Source of the DNA: Juglans regia | Taxonomy: Eukaryota; Streptophyta; Magnoliopsida; Fagales; Juglandaceae | NCBI RefSeq assembly: GCF_001411555.2 | Contig: NC_049912.1 | Location: 14,951,145-15,015,144, forward strand | DNA: 64,000 nucleotides | Reading direction: 5' to 3' | Shown: positions 34,402-47,300 of the stretch, piece by piece | Numbering within the stretch: position 1 is the stretch's first letter | Layout: every line of letters starts with the position of its first letter | Notes under the pieces: model-generated | Database searches by the model: none | What the model was told of the DNA's origin: nothing | The model's input: the letters and a program-made list of their open reading frames with translations, nothing else | Program-made: the position numbers and the translations under genes

Positions 34402-37400
34402 TGTGATGACCCGAGCTTTGTTTAGGCTTGGCCCTTAGAATTTGTTCTAAGTTGCCATGGCATTTTAGGAGCCTTAGTTACTTTAGAAGGCCTTAGAACC
34501 TTTGATATAGTAACTTGAGCCCAAGAGAAGAGTGGCCCTTTGGAATTTCAGCCCTATTTGGAAACTTAGGTCCAATGGTTTACGCCCATGATCCAATTCT
34601 AAGTTACTAGTGTCATGTGTCATGAGAATGTTACACCTTTAACCTAGTCTTGAAAGTGGGTTAAGGGGGAAAGAAAGGTATAAGAAGGCATCAAGATGGG
34701 CTTACACGCCTAGCCCATTGTTCTTTTGTCCATAATTCAAGTTCCAAGGTAGATTTCTTAGAAAAGGGAGACTAGGGAAGTGAAATGAAGTTTTTCTAGA
34801 AGTTTTGCATAGGAAACTGAAGGGAGGCCTTTGAGATTTTGAATTTAGCTAGCTTTTGTCATGTGTCAAACATGCACCAAGTTTCTAGAAGATTTTGTGA
34901 AGAGACTTTTGTATCAAGGACAAGTTTGCCCTTAGGGTTTCAGCTAGCACACTGCTAAGCATTCCATTCCCTTGCCATTGGTCACTTAGTGCATTTTGGA
35001 CCAATGGTATATGAAAGGTCACCTAGGGAAGGAATACTTGGAAGATGAAGCAACATCTTGGGAAAGGAAATGGAGAGGATGGCTAGGGCTATGGCACATG
35101 CCCAATGCCACTTGTTTTCCATCCAAGAGTTACTTGTTGAGAATAGGAAAAGGCATACAAGGTTCTACCAAGTTACCCTTGAAAAGATATTTACTTGTTT
35201 AAGGAAAGGAAGGGCATAAAAGGGCAAAATGGGATTTCAGCCAAGAAGAAAAGTCCTACATGCCACCTCCCAAGAATGTCCCTTCCCAATACAATCCATG
35301 TGGGGAACTCCAATAGGCATTTCAGCAATAGAGAGAGGGAGAAAAAGAAACCTTGCCACTTGTCATCCATGCAAGGGTTTTTGGATGCAACCAAGGAGGG
35401 AAGTGAAGGGTCTCATATATAAAGAGAATGGTTCACGCCTAGGGGATTTTTCCCTTGCCATTTTTTCAGATTTGCATGAGCCTCCATTCTCTCCACACAA
35501 CTCTCCCATGTTCCTTTGAAAGTTCTCTCATTTTCTTGTGTTTTCTTTCCAACCAAACAAGGAAGATCCTTGCAAGAGAAGATATTTCGGCACTACCCAA
35601 GATTAGTAAGGTAAGGATCGGTTTCTCCTAAGTCTTGCACATACACAAGTCTTTTCTCAATCTGAAAATGAGATTCAAATCTCATTAGACTTTGAGAGAG
35701 ATAGAACACACACACTTTCTACCATTTTCTTGGAAATAACTTAGGGTTTTCAAGAGAAACCCTTGAGGCCGAATAGTGAAGGAGGAGTTTATCCTCCATG
35801 TTTTGACCATCACATTTATTCTTGCGTACCTTAGGTTTTGTTTAACCTTATGAGTGAAATTAAGGAGTTTTAACCAAAAAACCCTAGAAACATAATGGTT
35901 TAAGACAAAGTGAGGCCTTAGAAATCCACACACACACTCAAGAACATGAGATAGGGTTTTAGATGCTCTTTCTAATATAGTATGTTCGGATTTACAGTTT
36001 GCTAGTATTCCTTTAAGAGGATTTTGTAAGTATACACTCAACTTACTCTTGGTTAATATTCGTATATGATTGTGTAAATCCTACCATGATTTTGATTGCT
36101 TTGCTTGTTATCTCTTGGTTGTTTGTTTGAATATGTTAGTATGTTCTTGAGTAACTCTAAGGAAGGAATTATATGTCTCGAATTTATGATGAAAATGCCA
36201 TGAAATATGCCTATGAGTTTCAGTTTTCACTTGTTTGAGGTTGACGGTTTATGTAATATGAAGTTTCATTTTGAATATGCTTTGGAAGTTTCGGACTTAG
36301 GAAAAAATCTACGACATTATGTTTTGTTTCACTATGTCTTGATTTCTGCATTATATGTTTGAAGTTTGGAACATGTTTATGTGATAAATCTTCATGTTTT
36401 TGTACCTATGAGTTTCGGCCTAAGCAAGTTTCCATGGTTTCAAGTACATGTTTTGATATCTCTCATGGTTTATGTTATCATGCTATGAAATGAATATGTT
36501 ATGCTTGGTTGTTTCATGCACGACATTTCATATGTTATATGTCAAGTATAAATAAGCATGTTTAAGTCTCATGTCACATGCATTTGGGGAAGAACTGTTG
36601 TCAAAGAAAAATTTTTATCACGACCCTAAGTGTTAGAGTGGGGGACTGTCCCAGTGGAACTCTTCTGTCCACTCTGGAGTGTTTAAGAATGGAGTGGTAA
36701 CCCCTGGGTCGACGAAGAACAGTCAACGAGCCTCAAATGTATTCTTTTTAAAGGATACCGGAACGAGGAAGTGCCTAACGCTAGTGGGTGTATAAGGCAT
36801 GTAACCTAATGAAGTAAGGTTGAGTTAATATGAATCTCTATTTATGACGTATTCATCATCGTGTATGGACCGTTAATGGTGCGGTAACTAGCAGGAACAC
36901 GTGGTGCAAAGGGGAACCGTGTTGTGTCCACCCTCTAAACAAGGATAAGATAAGAGCTCATAAGATAATGATCACTTAAGGAAAATCTCGTGATATGATA
37001 AGGATCACTCGATGCAAATATTGTAATATGTTTTGATAAGATTAGTTTGAATAAGAAAAAGTTAAGAAGCTTTTATGAAAGCTAAAGTCTTTGTTATAAG
37101 TCTTTTGAAAATGGTTAAGTGCATAAGTCAAGTTCTGGTCAAGGCATAAGTCAAGTATATGTCCATGCATGCATATCATGATATACCTTTTGTATGCTTA
37201 TGTTAACTGTGGTATGCTGCTTGATTACTTGTTGAGATTTATTGAAATCTCATCGTGGTAGTTTCCACAACCATTCCCCAACCGGAATGATAGAAGTTGT
37301 AACAGGTACCTCAGACACCTAGGAAACATGAACCTAGATGGTTCCTTGATAAAGGATGAGTACATTGTTCATGCTCGTCAAGACTACACTGCTGATGCAT

Positions 37401-38068
37401 TAATTCATACGACTAAGCTTCTTAAGGAGATCTTACATAGCATTAGCGAGTTCGAGATTGTTGCTACGATCTATCAACCCTCTAAGAATTTGAAGTTTTG
37501 GTGGAATATGGACCAGTTGTCTACATATTTAGAGCAAGCCTCTAAGGCCTTAGTCGACACAAAGGTAGTAGCAAAGTAATGAGTTCTGTTACCACCCGAA
37601 CCTCAGCAATCCCATGTGGTCTTTTGGTGTCTATCTCCCGATGGGACAATGTTTATGAGGAGTACAAGAGCTTAAGTATTTTTTTGAAGAATAAAAAAGA
37701 GAAGAAGGCAACAATATATATGGCCAACTTTTGTGGATTTATGTTGCTTTTTGAGGAGATCCCATGTTTTGGGAATTTCAAACTATGCTTTATGCTTTTG
37801 GGATATTACACCTTTATGGCTCATGTTTACGTTTGGACAATGTTTAGGGTTATGATATTAGTATGGTGCCATGTGCTTTGCAATTGCTTATCGCGTTGCT
37901 TAGTTTATCTGACTTTTATTAACTTTCGCTGCTATGCTATTGCATACTGCTGGTGTACTTAGGTGCATAGCATAATATATGTCATGTACGAGGGGTGCGT
38001 AGCTTTGTGTTACATGTCCCAGCGTCTCAGTTTCTGTCTAATCCTAAGCGGGGGTTGGGGGTGCCACA
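34402..38068 (+). mobile_element. Solo LTR D3, 3.67 kb, TSD TTGTC
   Basis: It starts TGTGATGACCCGAGC and ends GGTTGGGGGTGCCACA. TTGTC flanks both sides (34,397-34,401 and 38,069-38,073). It has a TATA box at 35,415-35,424, the shared block at 36,618-36,730 and the GAAATCTCATCGTGG/ACAACCATTCCCC block at 37,227-37,280. An 84-codon frame at 37,328-37,579 is the only unusual one. There is no second LTR or gag-pol, so this is a solo LTR. Confidence 0.95.
35415..35424 (+). promoter_or_regulatory. TATA box of LTR D3
   Basis: ATATATAAAG lies about 1.0 kb from the LTR start, at the expected U3/R border. A pyrimidine-rich leader follows. Confidence 0.65.
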
Positions 38069-38073
38069 TTGTC

Positions 38074-38705
38074 CAATGCCTTTTATATGACGAGACTGCT
38101 AGTTACTGTCATAACGTTCTTCTAACCTCTGTTTTGCTTGAATGAGAGACATTCGATCTCGGTCAACCATTTGCCCTATGAACTTGAAGAATTCTAGAGA
38201 TTGAGTGACTGATGGAACAAGGTGTGCACATCCCTGCAACATTGCCTTCACTCCAATCCTGCAGTCCTTCTACTAGTGAGGGTCTCCCACGTGGCATTGT
38301 GCCATACTGTTGAAGTCAGACGATATGGCCTACAGTGTCCGTATTCTGACTTCCCCTGGTGTACTCAAAATATGATGTCTCTGATGGAGCATGGGTCTTG
38401 GAGAGCTCCCTTCTCTGCATCGAGCTTGTCCTCACTCGTTGTTCGCCTTTGTATGGTCAAGACATCCTTTGCTCGCCTAGTGTCAAATGTACATTCCTTT
38501 GTAGCCTTGTGATGTCCAACATTTGCCTGGCTCTCTATAACGTGTTGCTCGCCTTACTTCTTGACTGGCTACATGTTGCCCTCCCAGCTACCTCCTTGTC
38601 GCCAATAGTTTGCCCGGAGAGGGAATCCCATCCCTCAGTTTGGCAAGGACCTCACATAGGGATTTTAGGATGTGGGTAGCCAAACGAGTTATGGTGTAAT
38701 CACCA
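38074..38705 (-). mobile_element. Family C LTR fragment (minus), part 2
   Basis: Continues 33,606-34,401 after D3. GAGGGTCTCCCACGTGGCAT at 38,278 and CAGACGATATG parallel LTR E at 27,640. It ends GTTATGGTGTAATCACCA at 38,705, so on the minus strand the LTR starts TGGTGATTACACCATAACTC. This resembles the start of the plus-strand copy at 38,727. Confidence 0.65.
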
Positions 38706-38726
38706 TATTTGTTACAATTTTCCACT

Positions 38727-40908
38727 TGATCACACTATAACTTGGGCAATAATTGAGGCGAGTAAACTTTCCTTTGTACCCTTGATCTCAACTTTTATTT
38801 GTTCAACTTTTAAACATCAGCGTTAGGTTGTGATGGGCTAAATTTGTACGTACTTTGCCACTTGCTTATATGACCACATCCTTTATCATATGTTCTCCTA
38901 CTGTTAACATATTAGGCACTTTCGATTCACTATGTCTAAAGTAATCGACGTCAACTTCAGCCATATACAAGTCCATGTGTCGACTACGCAAATGGTTTTA
39001 TCACATCCTTCCTCAATGGTCTTATTTCCTAAGGTTTTCCTTGATACACCATACCAGCGGCTTTGCACTTCGTGAGAGTTGACATTATGCAATCTTGATT
39101 TAGTGCGTCTTTGGGATTCTACACTCATCGTATCTTTTGTCATCTACCTTGAAATGACCAATTATGTCCCCTTTAGGTTGAATAGAATAATTTTTGTCAT
39201 CTACCTAGAAATGACCAATTATTTGAGGAACTATGGAAAACTAGTGACACAACTAATCGTGGGAAATTTTTATAGATAACATGAAAGAGTTTGGAGAACT
39301 GTCAGCAATGAGTGTAGAAGCCCACACTCCATTTAAAAGATCATATTTGAAGTGGCTCTGCAATCAAAAGTGAAGGCTTGACAAGTCCTGTGGTTAGGAC
39401 CCAGAAGTATGGTCAGAAGCCATGTGGAGAATTCTTGTTCAAAGGATAATTGAGGAGTTGGCAGACCATAGAGTGTGCGAACCATGCCTTGGTCACTTGA
39501 TTCTGTCATCCTACAGTATGGCAAGAGAAGGATGAAACATGCATATCCAAGCATATCTAGAGTCAGTGATATGTCAGAAAAGATATTTGACATTCCCACT
39601 CTATTTAAAGGACCAAGACGTAGGACAAGATCTCACTTTTGAGAACTTATTTACTAAAGAGCTCGAGCAGGCGACTGTTACGGAAAGCAAGAGGAGGGAG
39701 ACAATGTTGGGCAATGTGGGGCTAATGTTGTATGAGAGACATTGCATCATTTCTATAATCTTCTCCCTTGTTTTTCTGCAAGCATAAATAAATATTTTGA
39801 CCACTATGTTTCTAGCTATATTTACTCACTGATTTCTGATGCTTTCAATATTTTTTATGCTTTTAACTACTTTTGCTATTTATGATGATATCTTGTTTGG
39901 GAGCCCTGGATATGTGTGTGCACTTCTACAGAGTTAGTGAGAGTCTATCATCATGGTACTAGATGGAGAATTCACCGGGAGCATTCCGCAAACCGTTACC
40001 ACGCACATCACACGAGAAGGAGAATGCCTCATGGGAAGTAGGGTGGAATAATTTCGAGATGTGGGATCCTCCGATGTATCACGTATTGGTGTCTTCAAGT
40101 TAGTTGCGGCTGGGTAGAGTATCATACCCGAGGTAACAGTTGAAGTGTATGCCTAGTAGCAAGTGTGTGCCTATTAGTAAGTTTGTGCCTATGAGCAATT
40201 GTGGGATGCCTATGAGTAAAGAATGATACTTGACCTAGTACTGGTTTTTATGGGTTTTCTATTATTTAGAGATAGGTGCGTCATCACCATAATAGTACTA
40301 TTGAGATTTTATCTAGTTTGCATAAATAGAGGGTCATGTCTAGAGAGGGTGATTCCTCGCCATATATGTTTTCGTTGAGAGGGTGATTCCTCATCAGGTT
40401 TTGAGGATGCACGTGACATCTCTAATAGCATTATCTTTCATTAACGGTCTTGTCATAGCTACGTAACCTACCTATGGTTTTGTTCTCGAGACCGTAGACT
40501 TTGATGCAGGTTCGGACCATAGACTACTTTGTGCACCAGTCTTAGCTGTAGGTACTCTGTGCACTTTTGTAGGATTTTCATAACTAAGCCGATTGCTTGT
40601 TTGTAACTTAGTTGGCCACCTATGGCGACTAACCATATGTATCTTGAATGATCTAATGCTTTGAGTTTATGAAGGGAGAGAAGACCATTTTGTATGAAGC
40701 TTAGTTTCTGGTACGTACATGCTTACGTTGTTATTACAACATGTTCCATTTATATTTTTCTTGCATTGTCTTAAACCAAATTCCATACACATGTACTTTC
40801 CTCTGGATTACTACACTCCTAACCATTCTTCTAGGTCTTCACCAATCAACTAGCATTGTTGGTAGCATAGTACCTCACCTAGTCTTTCATGAGGGGCAAG
40901 GCACCACA
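38727..40908 (+). mobile_element. Family C 5' LTR (Ty3/gypsy chromovirus-like)
   Basis: A likely start is TGATCACACTATAACTTGGG. The end GCACCACA at 40,908 is fixed by the PBS that follows. A TATA-type CTATTTAAAG (39,601-39,610) is conserved in the second copy at 59,933-59,942. GAGAGGGTGATTCCTCGCC motifs at 40,345-40,395 define the family. The first 300-400 bp are less certain because similarity to the 59.5-61.2 kb copy is only visible from about 39,210. Confidence 0.7.
39601..39610 (+). promoter_or_regulatory. TATA-like box of family C LTR
   Basis: CTATTTAAAG followed by GACC, conserved at 59,933-59,942 in the other plus-strand copy. Confidence 0.5.
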
Positions 40909-40911
40909 ACT

Positions 40912-40923
40912 TGGCATCAGAAC
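40912..40923 (+). promoter_or_regulatory. Primer binding site of family C element
   Basis: TGGCATCAGAAC matches the tRNA-iMet PBS TGGTATCAGAGC at 10 of 12 positions and begins three bases after the LTR end. Confidence 0.75.
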
Positions 40924-42049
40924 TATGCTTTTATGCATGACTTTGGGTAGCTCTTAGAAGTATAGGACTGTACTAGAAGATAGGAGTGATATAGCATGAT
41001 TGATTAAATATTCAAGCACTAGGCCTGATTTATGCTTAGGATGGTGAGGTGGGATATACATGATAGGCTTGAGTTATGTGGTAAGAATTAACGATGGTGC
41101 AACTCAGAGCTCCATGGGGAGAGCGAATGCCAAGTGGTCATGAAAAAGGATTGTTTGATGGAGGAAGAGACGAAGTGCTAGCTAAGGCATTAAATCAGAT
41201 ATCAGACATGCTAGAATAACAATTTGAGATGTGTTCCCATCATATGCAAGTCTAGTCGGTAGGATTCCCAAAGAAGAAGGAAGGGAATGTAAGTAGGAGC
41301 AATTTTTGGCTCATCACTACATTGGATTTTTTAGAAACAAGGGACTTTTGAGAGCAAAAAGACGAATATCAGATATAGAAAGAACGTTTGAGGTGTGCAG
41401 GTGAACCAAGGACTAGAAGGTGTTATATGCGAGCTATTTACTCCAGGCAGAAGTAGCACTGTGGTGGGACACCCAGAGGAAACTCCTTACTATGGAACTA
41501 GGAACCATAGGAAGGATCTCATGGGCAAGGTTCAAGAAAGAATTTGACAACCGTTATTTCTTGGAGATTATAAGGAAACAGAGATCCAAAGATTTCACTA
41601 ATTTGGTCCAAGGGATTCTCGAAAAATGCACTACCAGATGTATCAAATTAGGAAGGTTCGCCCCTCACGTTATTTCTACAGAAGCCATAAGGGCGGAACG
41701 ATTCCAGAACGGGTTGAAATCCCACAATAGGACACAAGTAGCTTGCCTAGAAATTACAAATTTTCACAAATTTGTTCATAAGGTGTCCATAGCTGAATGA
41801 GATGAGCGAAATTCATTGTCTGTATCCCTAACTTTGAAGAGGTGAACAAGTGTAGGCGAATGAAGTAGTTTAGAAGCCCCACATAAGTTCTTCTCTAGAA
41901 TAGGTGGGTGATCACTAGTCATTCTAGGAAAATGAACAGGTGGGACGATGTCGGTATGTTGGTCTAAGGAGATTGCAAATTGCACCATGTTGGAATCTGG
42001 CTAACATGTCCCAGAGCGAGGTAGAGATGATGAATTGACGTGAGCACGA
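40924..42049 (+). pseudogene. Ty3/gypsy chromovirus-like gag
   Basis: Frame 41,420-41,800 (126 aa) is a recognisable Del/Tekay-type Gag core. It reads ASYLLQAEVALWWDTQ, then ISWARFKKEFDNRYF, a DFTNLVQGI stretch, LGRFAPHVISTEAIRAERF and TQVACLEI. Upstream, 40,960-41,420 should hold the Gag N-terminus but is frame-broken. A stop at 41,800 and the insertion of LTR D at 42,050 end the reading. No protease or RT is found on the far side of the insertion. Confidence 0.85.
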
Positions 42050-43040
42050 TGTAACACCCCACTTCTTTACCCCATTAGGTTAACCCTAGATGTTTGAAGG
42101 TTAGCTCATTTACTTAGAGGAATACTGACTTTCGCTAGGCAAGCTTAGTTTAATTTCTTTCCTCGTGTAACACCCCGTTCCCGAAAAGACATTTTAGAAT
42201 TTTCGAGGAGCCAGTGTGCTACTACTAAACTTAAATATAAAAAGCTTTTCCTTTTTAACAACGCGTCAGATACGAAAGAATTCCATAAAATAACAAACTT
42301 CAATAAATACTGAAAATTTAAAATAAAGTCTGCGGAAGCATTTATTAAGAAATACAGAAGTCTTACGTGCTTATCAAAATAATTTATTTAAACCATAGAA
42401 ATAATCATAGCAAAATCTGTCTAGGCCTCAGCCTTGCCTCCCGGAGTCAAGTCCTGTCCTGCAGTCTCATCTTCATAAATGTCATCACCTGGGGGGTTTA
42501 AAAAAAACATGAAAACAAACTAAAATGAGTTGAATACTCAATAAGCAACACATCATACAGTAAACATAATAAACATAAGGTGTCTTGAAAAGCGTGCATA
42601 TTCATAAATACATGCATAAATAACATGAGCATGAACATTAACTTATCTTTCACTTATCATAGGTCGTTACCCACTGTTGACCCCCGTGAGTTAGGGTTAG
42701 CGAATCTAAAAAGATTCCGATTCCGCCCGTGGCCGCGGTTGTGGAATCCATACATAAGGAAGACAATACTGGGTGCACTACCAGCATGCACGACCTGGCA
42801 ATGCAATATGCCCATAACATAGGTACCGTTTTCATATCATAATATAGGCCGTTACATATTTTATCAAATCATACTTGCATACTTGTCATTTCATAGATTT
42901 CAAAAGAAATCACATACATACTTGTCATATCGTATCATAGATTTCAAACGAAATCGCATTCTTTCATAAATGTCGTGATACATGTTTCATCGCATAAAAT
43001 CATGATTTTTCATAAATATTTTACGAAATAACTCTCTTAT

Positions 43041-43230
43041 AAAATCATGCATTTCTTAAATAATTTTATGAATAATCTTTCACATAAAATCATGCATTTT
43101 ATAAATAATTTTATGAATAATCTTCACATAAAATCATGCATTTTATAAATAATTTTATGAATAATCTTCACATAAAATCATGCATTTCATAAATAATTTC
43201 ATGAATAATCTTTCACATAAAATCATGACT
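43041..43230. repeat. Minisatellite, 44-45 bp unit, about four copies
   Basis: AAAATCATGC begins at 43,041, 43,086, 43,130 and 43,174, and a fifth partial unit starts at 43,219. Each unit continues with ATTT(T/C)(A/T)TAAATAATTTTATG-type DNA. It is located inside LTR X. Confidence 0.95.
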
Positions 43231-44341
43231 TTTTCATAATTTTATCATGTTTTGGATACGTAAAAAGGGATTTCCAATAAAGGGCATACATGCATAATAT
43301 CTTTTATAAAAAGACAAACAGCTCACTGTACATACGCGTAAGGATATGATCATGCTACTTACCTTGCAATGCTAATCCACTATTTTCGGCACGAAATCGG
43401 TCGCCTATAAAAAATAAACACGTATTTTGCATAAATTTCTAATTAAACAAGTGATTCTATTTAAAAACCTAACTACTAAAATAGTCTATATTTTCTAAAC
43501 CTAAACACTTCCCGACACTAAAATAGCCTTACCCGTTAGTCTTAAATAAGCAAGGATATTTTTGGAAAATAACATACTGTACATGGGCATTTTGGGAAAA
43601 TAAAATAGAGGGGCATTTTTGTAATATAACTAACCTAAAGAAAAAGAATGATTTACGGTTTGCATGATCCGGTTTACGCGTGAAAGGAAATGCATGCAAT
43701 CGGGTTGGGGTGCGATGCTCACCGAGAGAGGAAGCTGATGCGCGGCGGCTCTGGGTGGCTGGGGAAGGACCGGAGACGCGACTGGGTTCTCTGGGCAGTG
43801 GTGGTATGACGCCGAGAGGAGGAGAGCGGGAGTTGACGCCGAGAGGAGGAGAGCGGGAGTTCAGTCAAGCCGCAAACAAACCGAGAGAAAGAGGGGGACA
43901 ACGACGGTCGTGGGCTTACCGGGATGGAGTGGATGCCTCAGGGTTGTGCTGGTCGGCGAGTTCTGTGGCTGAGGGTGGCCGGGCTGTGGCTTATGGTCGA
44001 AGAGCTCAGTGCTCTGTTTTGGAGGGCTAAAACAGGGGAGGATGGCAGCGGGTTTATGGCTTTTTCGAGGGCGGGTCGTGCGGTGGTTCGGCTATCTGGG
44101 CAACGAGGTGGCCAGAGGGAGGAGCTGAGACATGGTTTGCTTGGCTTCGACAAGGTGGTGCTGCGGTTTCCGGGTGGCGTGCAGTGGTTCTGTGCGTGGA
44201 GGAAAAACGTGGACCAACACGGTAGTGGGATTTACGGTGGAGGGAGAGGTGGTCTGCTGGACGAGCTTGAGGGAGGTGGTGGAGCTTGTCTTCTCGGACG
44301 TGTGCTGCGGTTTGAGGGGAGGAGGTTTGTGGCAAGTGCTC

Positions 44342-47300
44342 TGTCACGCCCGTGCTTTTTTCTTTTAAAATATTTTTATAAAAGGGACGACGGGAATTAC
44401 CGTCCTGTTTAAAATTTTTTCACTTGCATCCCCAGGGTGCGAGACTCTACGTTTATAAATAAAATGTGCTTTGATCATAAAAGAGGGTTACAGCAGAAAA
44501 CATAAATCTCATAATAGAAAGGCCTCGTACGTTTAAAACTCGTGTCTAGACTTCCGTGCTCTTCCCCGTGGGCCGTGTCCGTCCTGATCGTGCGGTTCCT
44601 GTGAGGGGGAGGGACATGCATAAAAACTAAAATGAGTCGAAGACTCGTAAGCATTACTTCATACGGTTAAAATATAACAACATAGGTTTTCATTCATGCA
44701 TTCATCAATCGTACATACTATTACGTGCGTGCCTACGTGTCTTGTGTGCGTTCGTTTGAAAACGTCACTGGACGGGGCTTTTCTTTTAAAAGGCTTTCCT
44801 CTATTTAAAATGTGTCCCCCGTCACTGCCTTCATTTCTTCAAGAGTCGGTGTACGGAGTTTTACTTTAAAAAGGGCTTTCTCGCCGTAAAACGTTTCCCC
44901 CGTCAGTGCCTTCATTTCTTCAAGAGCCCGTGCTCTTGTGCTCTTGTGCATACATGTGCGTTCGTGCGTTCGTGCGTGCGTGCTTACATCCATTCTTTCT
45001 TATCCCTTTCATAGGCCAGTACACACAATTACGCCCCGTGTGTTTGGGGTTAGCGGTCTTCCTTTGGACCCGGATTCCGCCCGTGGCCACGGGTTGGGAA
45101 CCCCTTTTCATAGGGGGCAGCACTGGGTGCACTTCCAGCGCTACTTACCCGGCATTGCAATCTGCCCATTCATCGGTACCCTTTCGTTCATGTATTCATG
45201 TGGCCGTTACGTGTCTTCATACATTCATGCTTTCGTTTCTTTCTTTCTTTCTTTTTATTCGTTCGTTCATGTCAGCTCGAAGGAGCTGGAGCTTTCATTC
45301 GTTCGTTCTTTCATTAAATAGTCATTTCTTTTTATGAGAAAACATTTCTTTTCGTGAGAAAATATCGTTTGGGGCGTAAGCCCGAAAATGGTCTTTCCGT
45401 CTTCTTTTTCAATTTCATTTCAGTTCTATCTTCTCTTTAACAAAGAACATACATGGGCATAAGCGTCAGCTTCCGTGGCATCCTATAAGTGTCACCTTGA
45501 ACTTCGTCAATCATGGCATCCGCGAGTATCACCTCGTGGCGCACATGAGAGCGTCGGTTCGTAGGATTCACAAAAGCATCTGCTTTCATGCCTTTCATGC
45601 ATCTTCATCAGTTTATGGGTTTTTCTTAGAAAATACATACAATAGATACAGCGTATAGTCATCCATTCACATGCGTACAATTAATACTTTGGGATGCGTA
45701 AAAAGGGGCTGCCAATGAGGGGTCGTACATACTTATGCTTTTGAACATTTAGCATTTTCTTTCTTAAAACGTCTTTAGTCTTTTCGTGAGCATTTTAAGG
45801 GAAAAGCGTTTCTTGTATCTTTGATAACTCTAGAAGAGTATGAACGTAACACTTACCTGGACTCCATGCTACTTGCATGTCATTCAGTCCATTCACGTGC
45901 TTGTCAGACGGCAACCTACATGCATACACATAACCTTAGCATCATTCTCTATCTAATGCATAAGTAACTTAAACTATAAATAGAACTCCGCTATACTTAG
46001 AACACTCTCCTTCTATCCCATGCACTTACGTGCCCTTCACTAGGTTAGACCCTTCGGGGACCACTTATGGTCACCACAACTTCCAACTCAAAGTCTTGTC
46101 TCGAGTGCTCATCCACTAAAGTGAACCCCTTATTCACCTTAGGATTAAGACACTAGGACATTCGTCTTACTCTTCTTACAACCACATTCGACGCATGATT
46201 CCAACCGATAGAATCACACATCTCAATCCTAACGATGCATCCGTCACTATCTTCATGCATCTTGGCCCACACTAAATCCTCATTCCCATCCAGCAAGACA
46301 CATGGCTCTAAGCCAACTCTGAGGCTTAGTTCCGTGCAACTATGCTCATGACAGATTACCCATTACATACGGTGAATCTGTCCGGCACGTGTCTCTCACC
46401 ATGTTACACAGGTATCTTACCCATTTATCACCTAAGATCAACGTATATAATACGTTGATCACCTGTTCGTAAGGACAAGGGCCATGTTCCGATACCAATC
46501 TTCTCTTAACCCGGCTAGCATGACTCTTCACGCTACCCGTCCCTTTTGACAGTTCATCCCAACACTTAACACGACAAGACTCCATTCATAACTACGTTTC
46601 ATGTCACGTTATATAGCCCGAGATTGCTCCAGTGCTACACCGTGACCTTGTCGTGTTACCTAACATTCTACTACATCACTCCTGACTCATCACGAGTACG
46701 GTTCCTCTCGTACTCCCGTCACATCGCGACATCTCGTCACGTTCCCATTACGCCATTTCTACACTTTAACACTTCACCCATCATAAGTATGACTTCCAAT
46801 AACCACGTCACTTCGTGACGTTGCCCAGTCATGCTCCCGCTGCGTACTCTTACACTTATTCCACTACTTCACCCATCACAAGCACGACTGTCAATAGTCA
46901 TGTCACTTCGTGACATTCCCCAGTCATGCTTCCGCTGCGCACTCTTATACTTGTTCCGCTACTTTGCGCATACTCCTGGCCATAAGTCCATCACAATGAC
47001 ACCTGTCACTTCAGACTACAGGCTACGCCATAACTACTTCGGGACACTGTTTCACAGTTCCCCAACACTATCCATCACGTTCCACACCCATCAATCACAT
47101 AGCCATCCTTATCTCTACGACATGTCACACGGAGTGTCGCTGCTACGTGGAGTACACTCCACGTATATTCCCTTCATACACACCACGTTACCATTATGGC
47201 ATACCTACCACATGGTACATCACTCCATCACAGGGGGTACGTTCCACTCGTACTCCCTTTACATACGCTCTATCACCACTATGGCCTACACGCCATATGG

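Noticed and set aside
34996..35519. Several 67-96 codon frames
   Set aside because: They are in the U3 and early R of solo LTR D3, overlap on both strands and have no family features.
43680..44412. Overlapping GC-rich frames of 97-162 codons in both strands
   Set aside because: They lie in the leader part of LTR X, in up to four overlapping frames on both strands, partly cross the X/Y border and have no domain. High GC removes stop codons.
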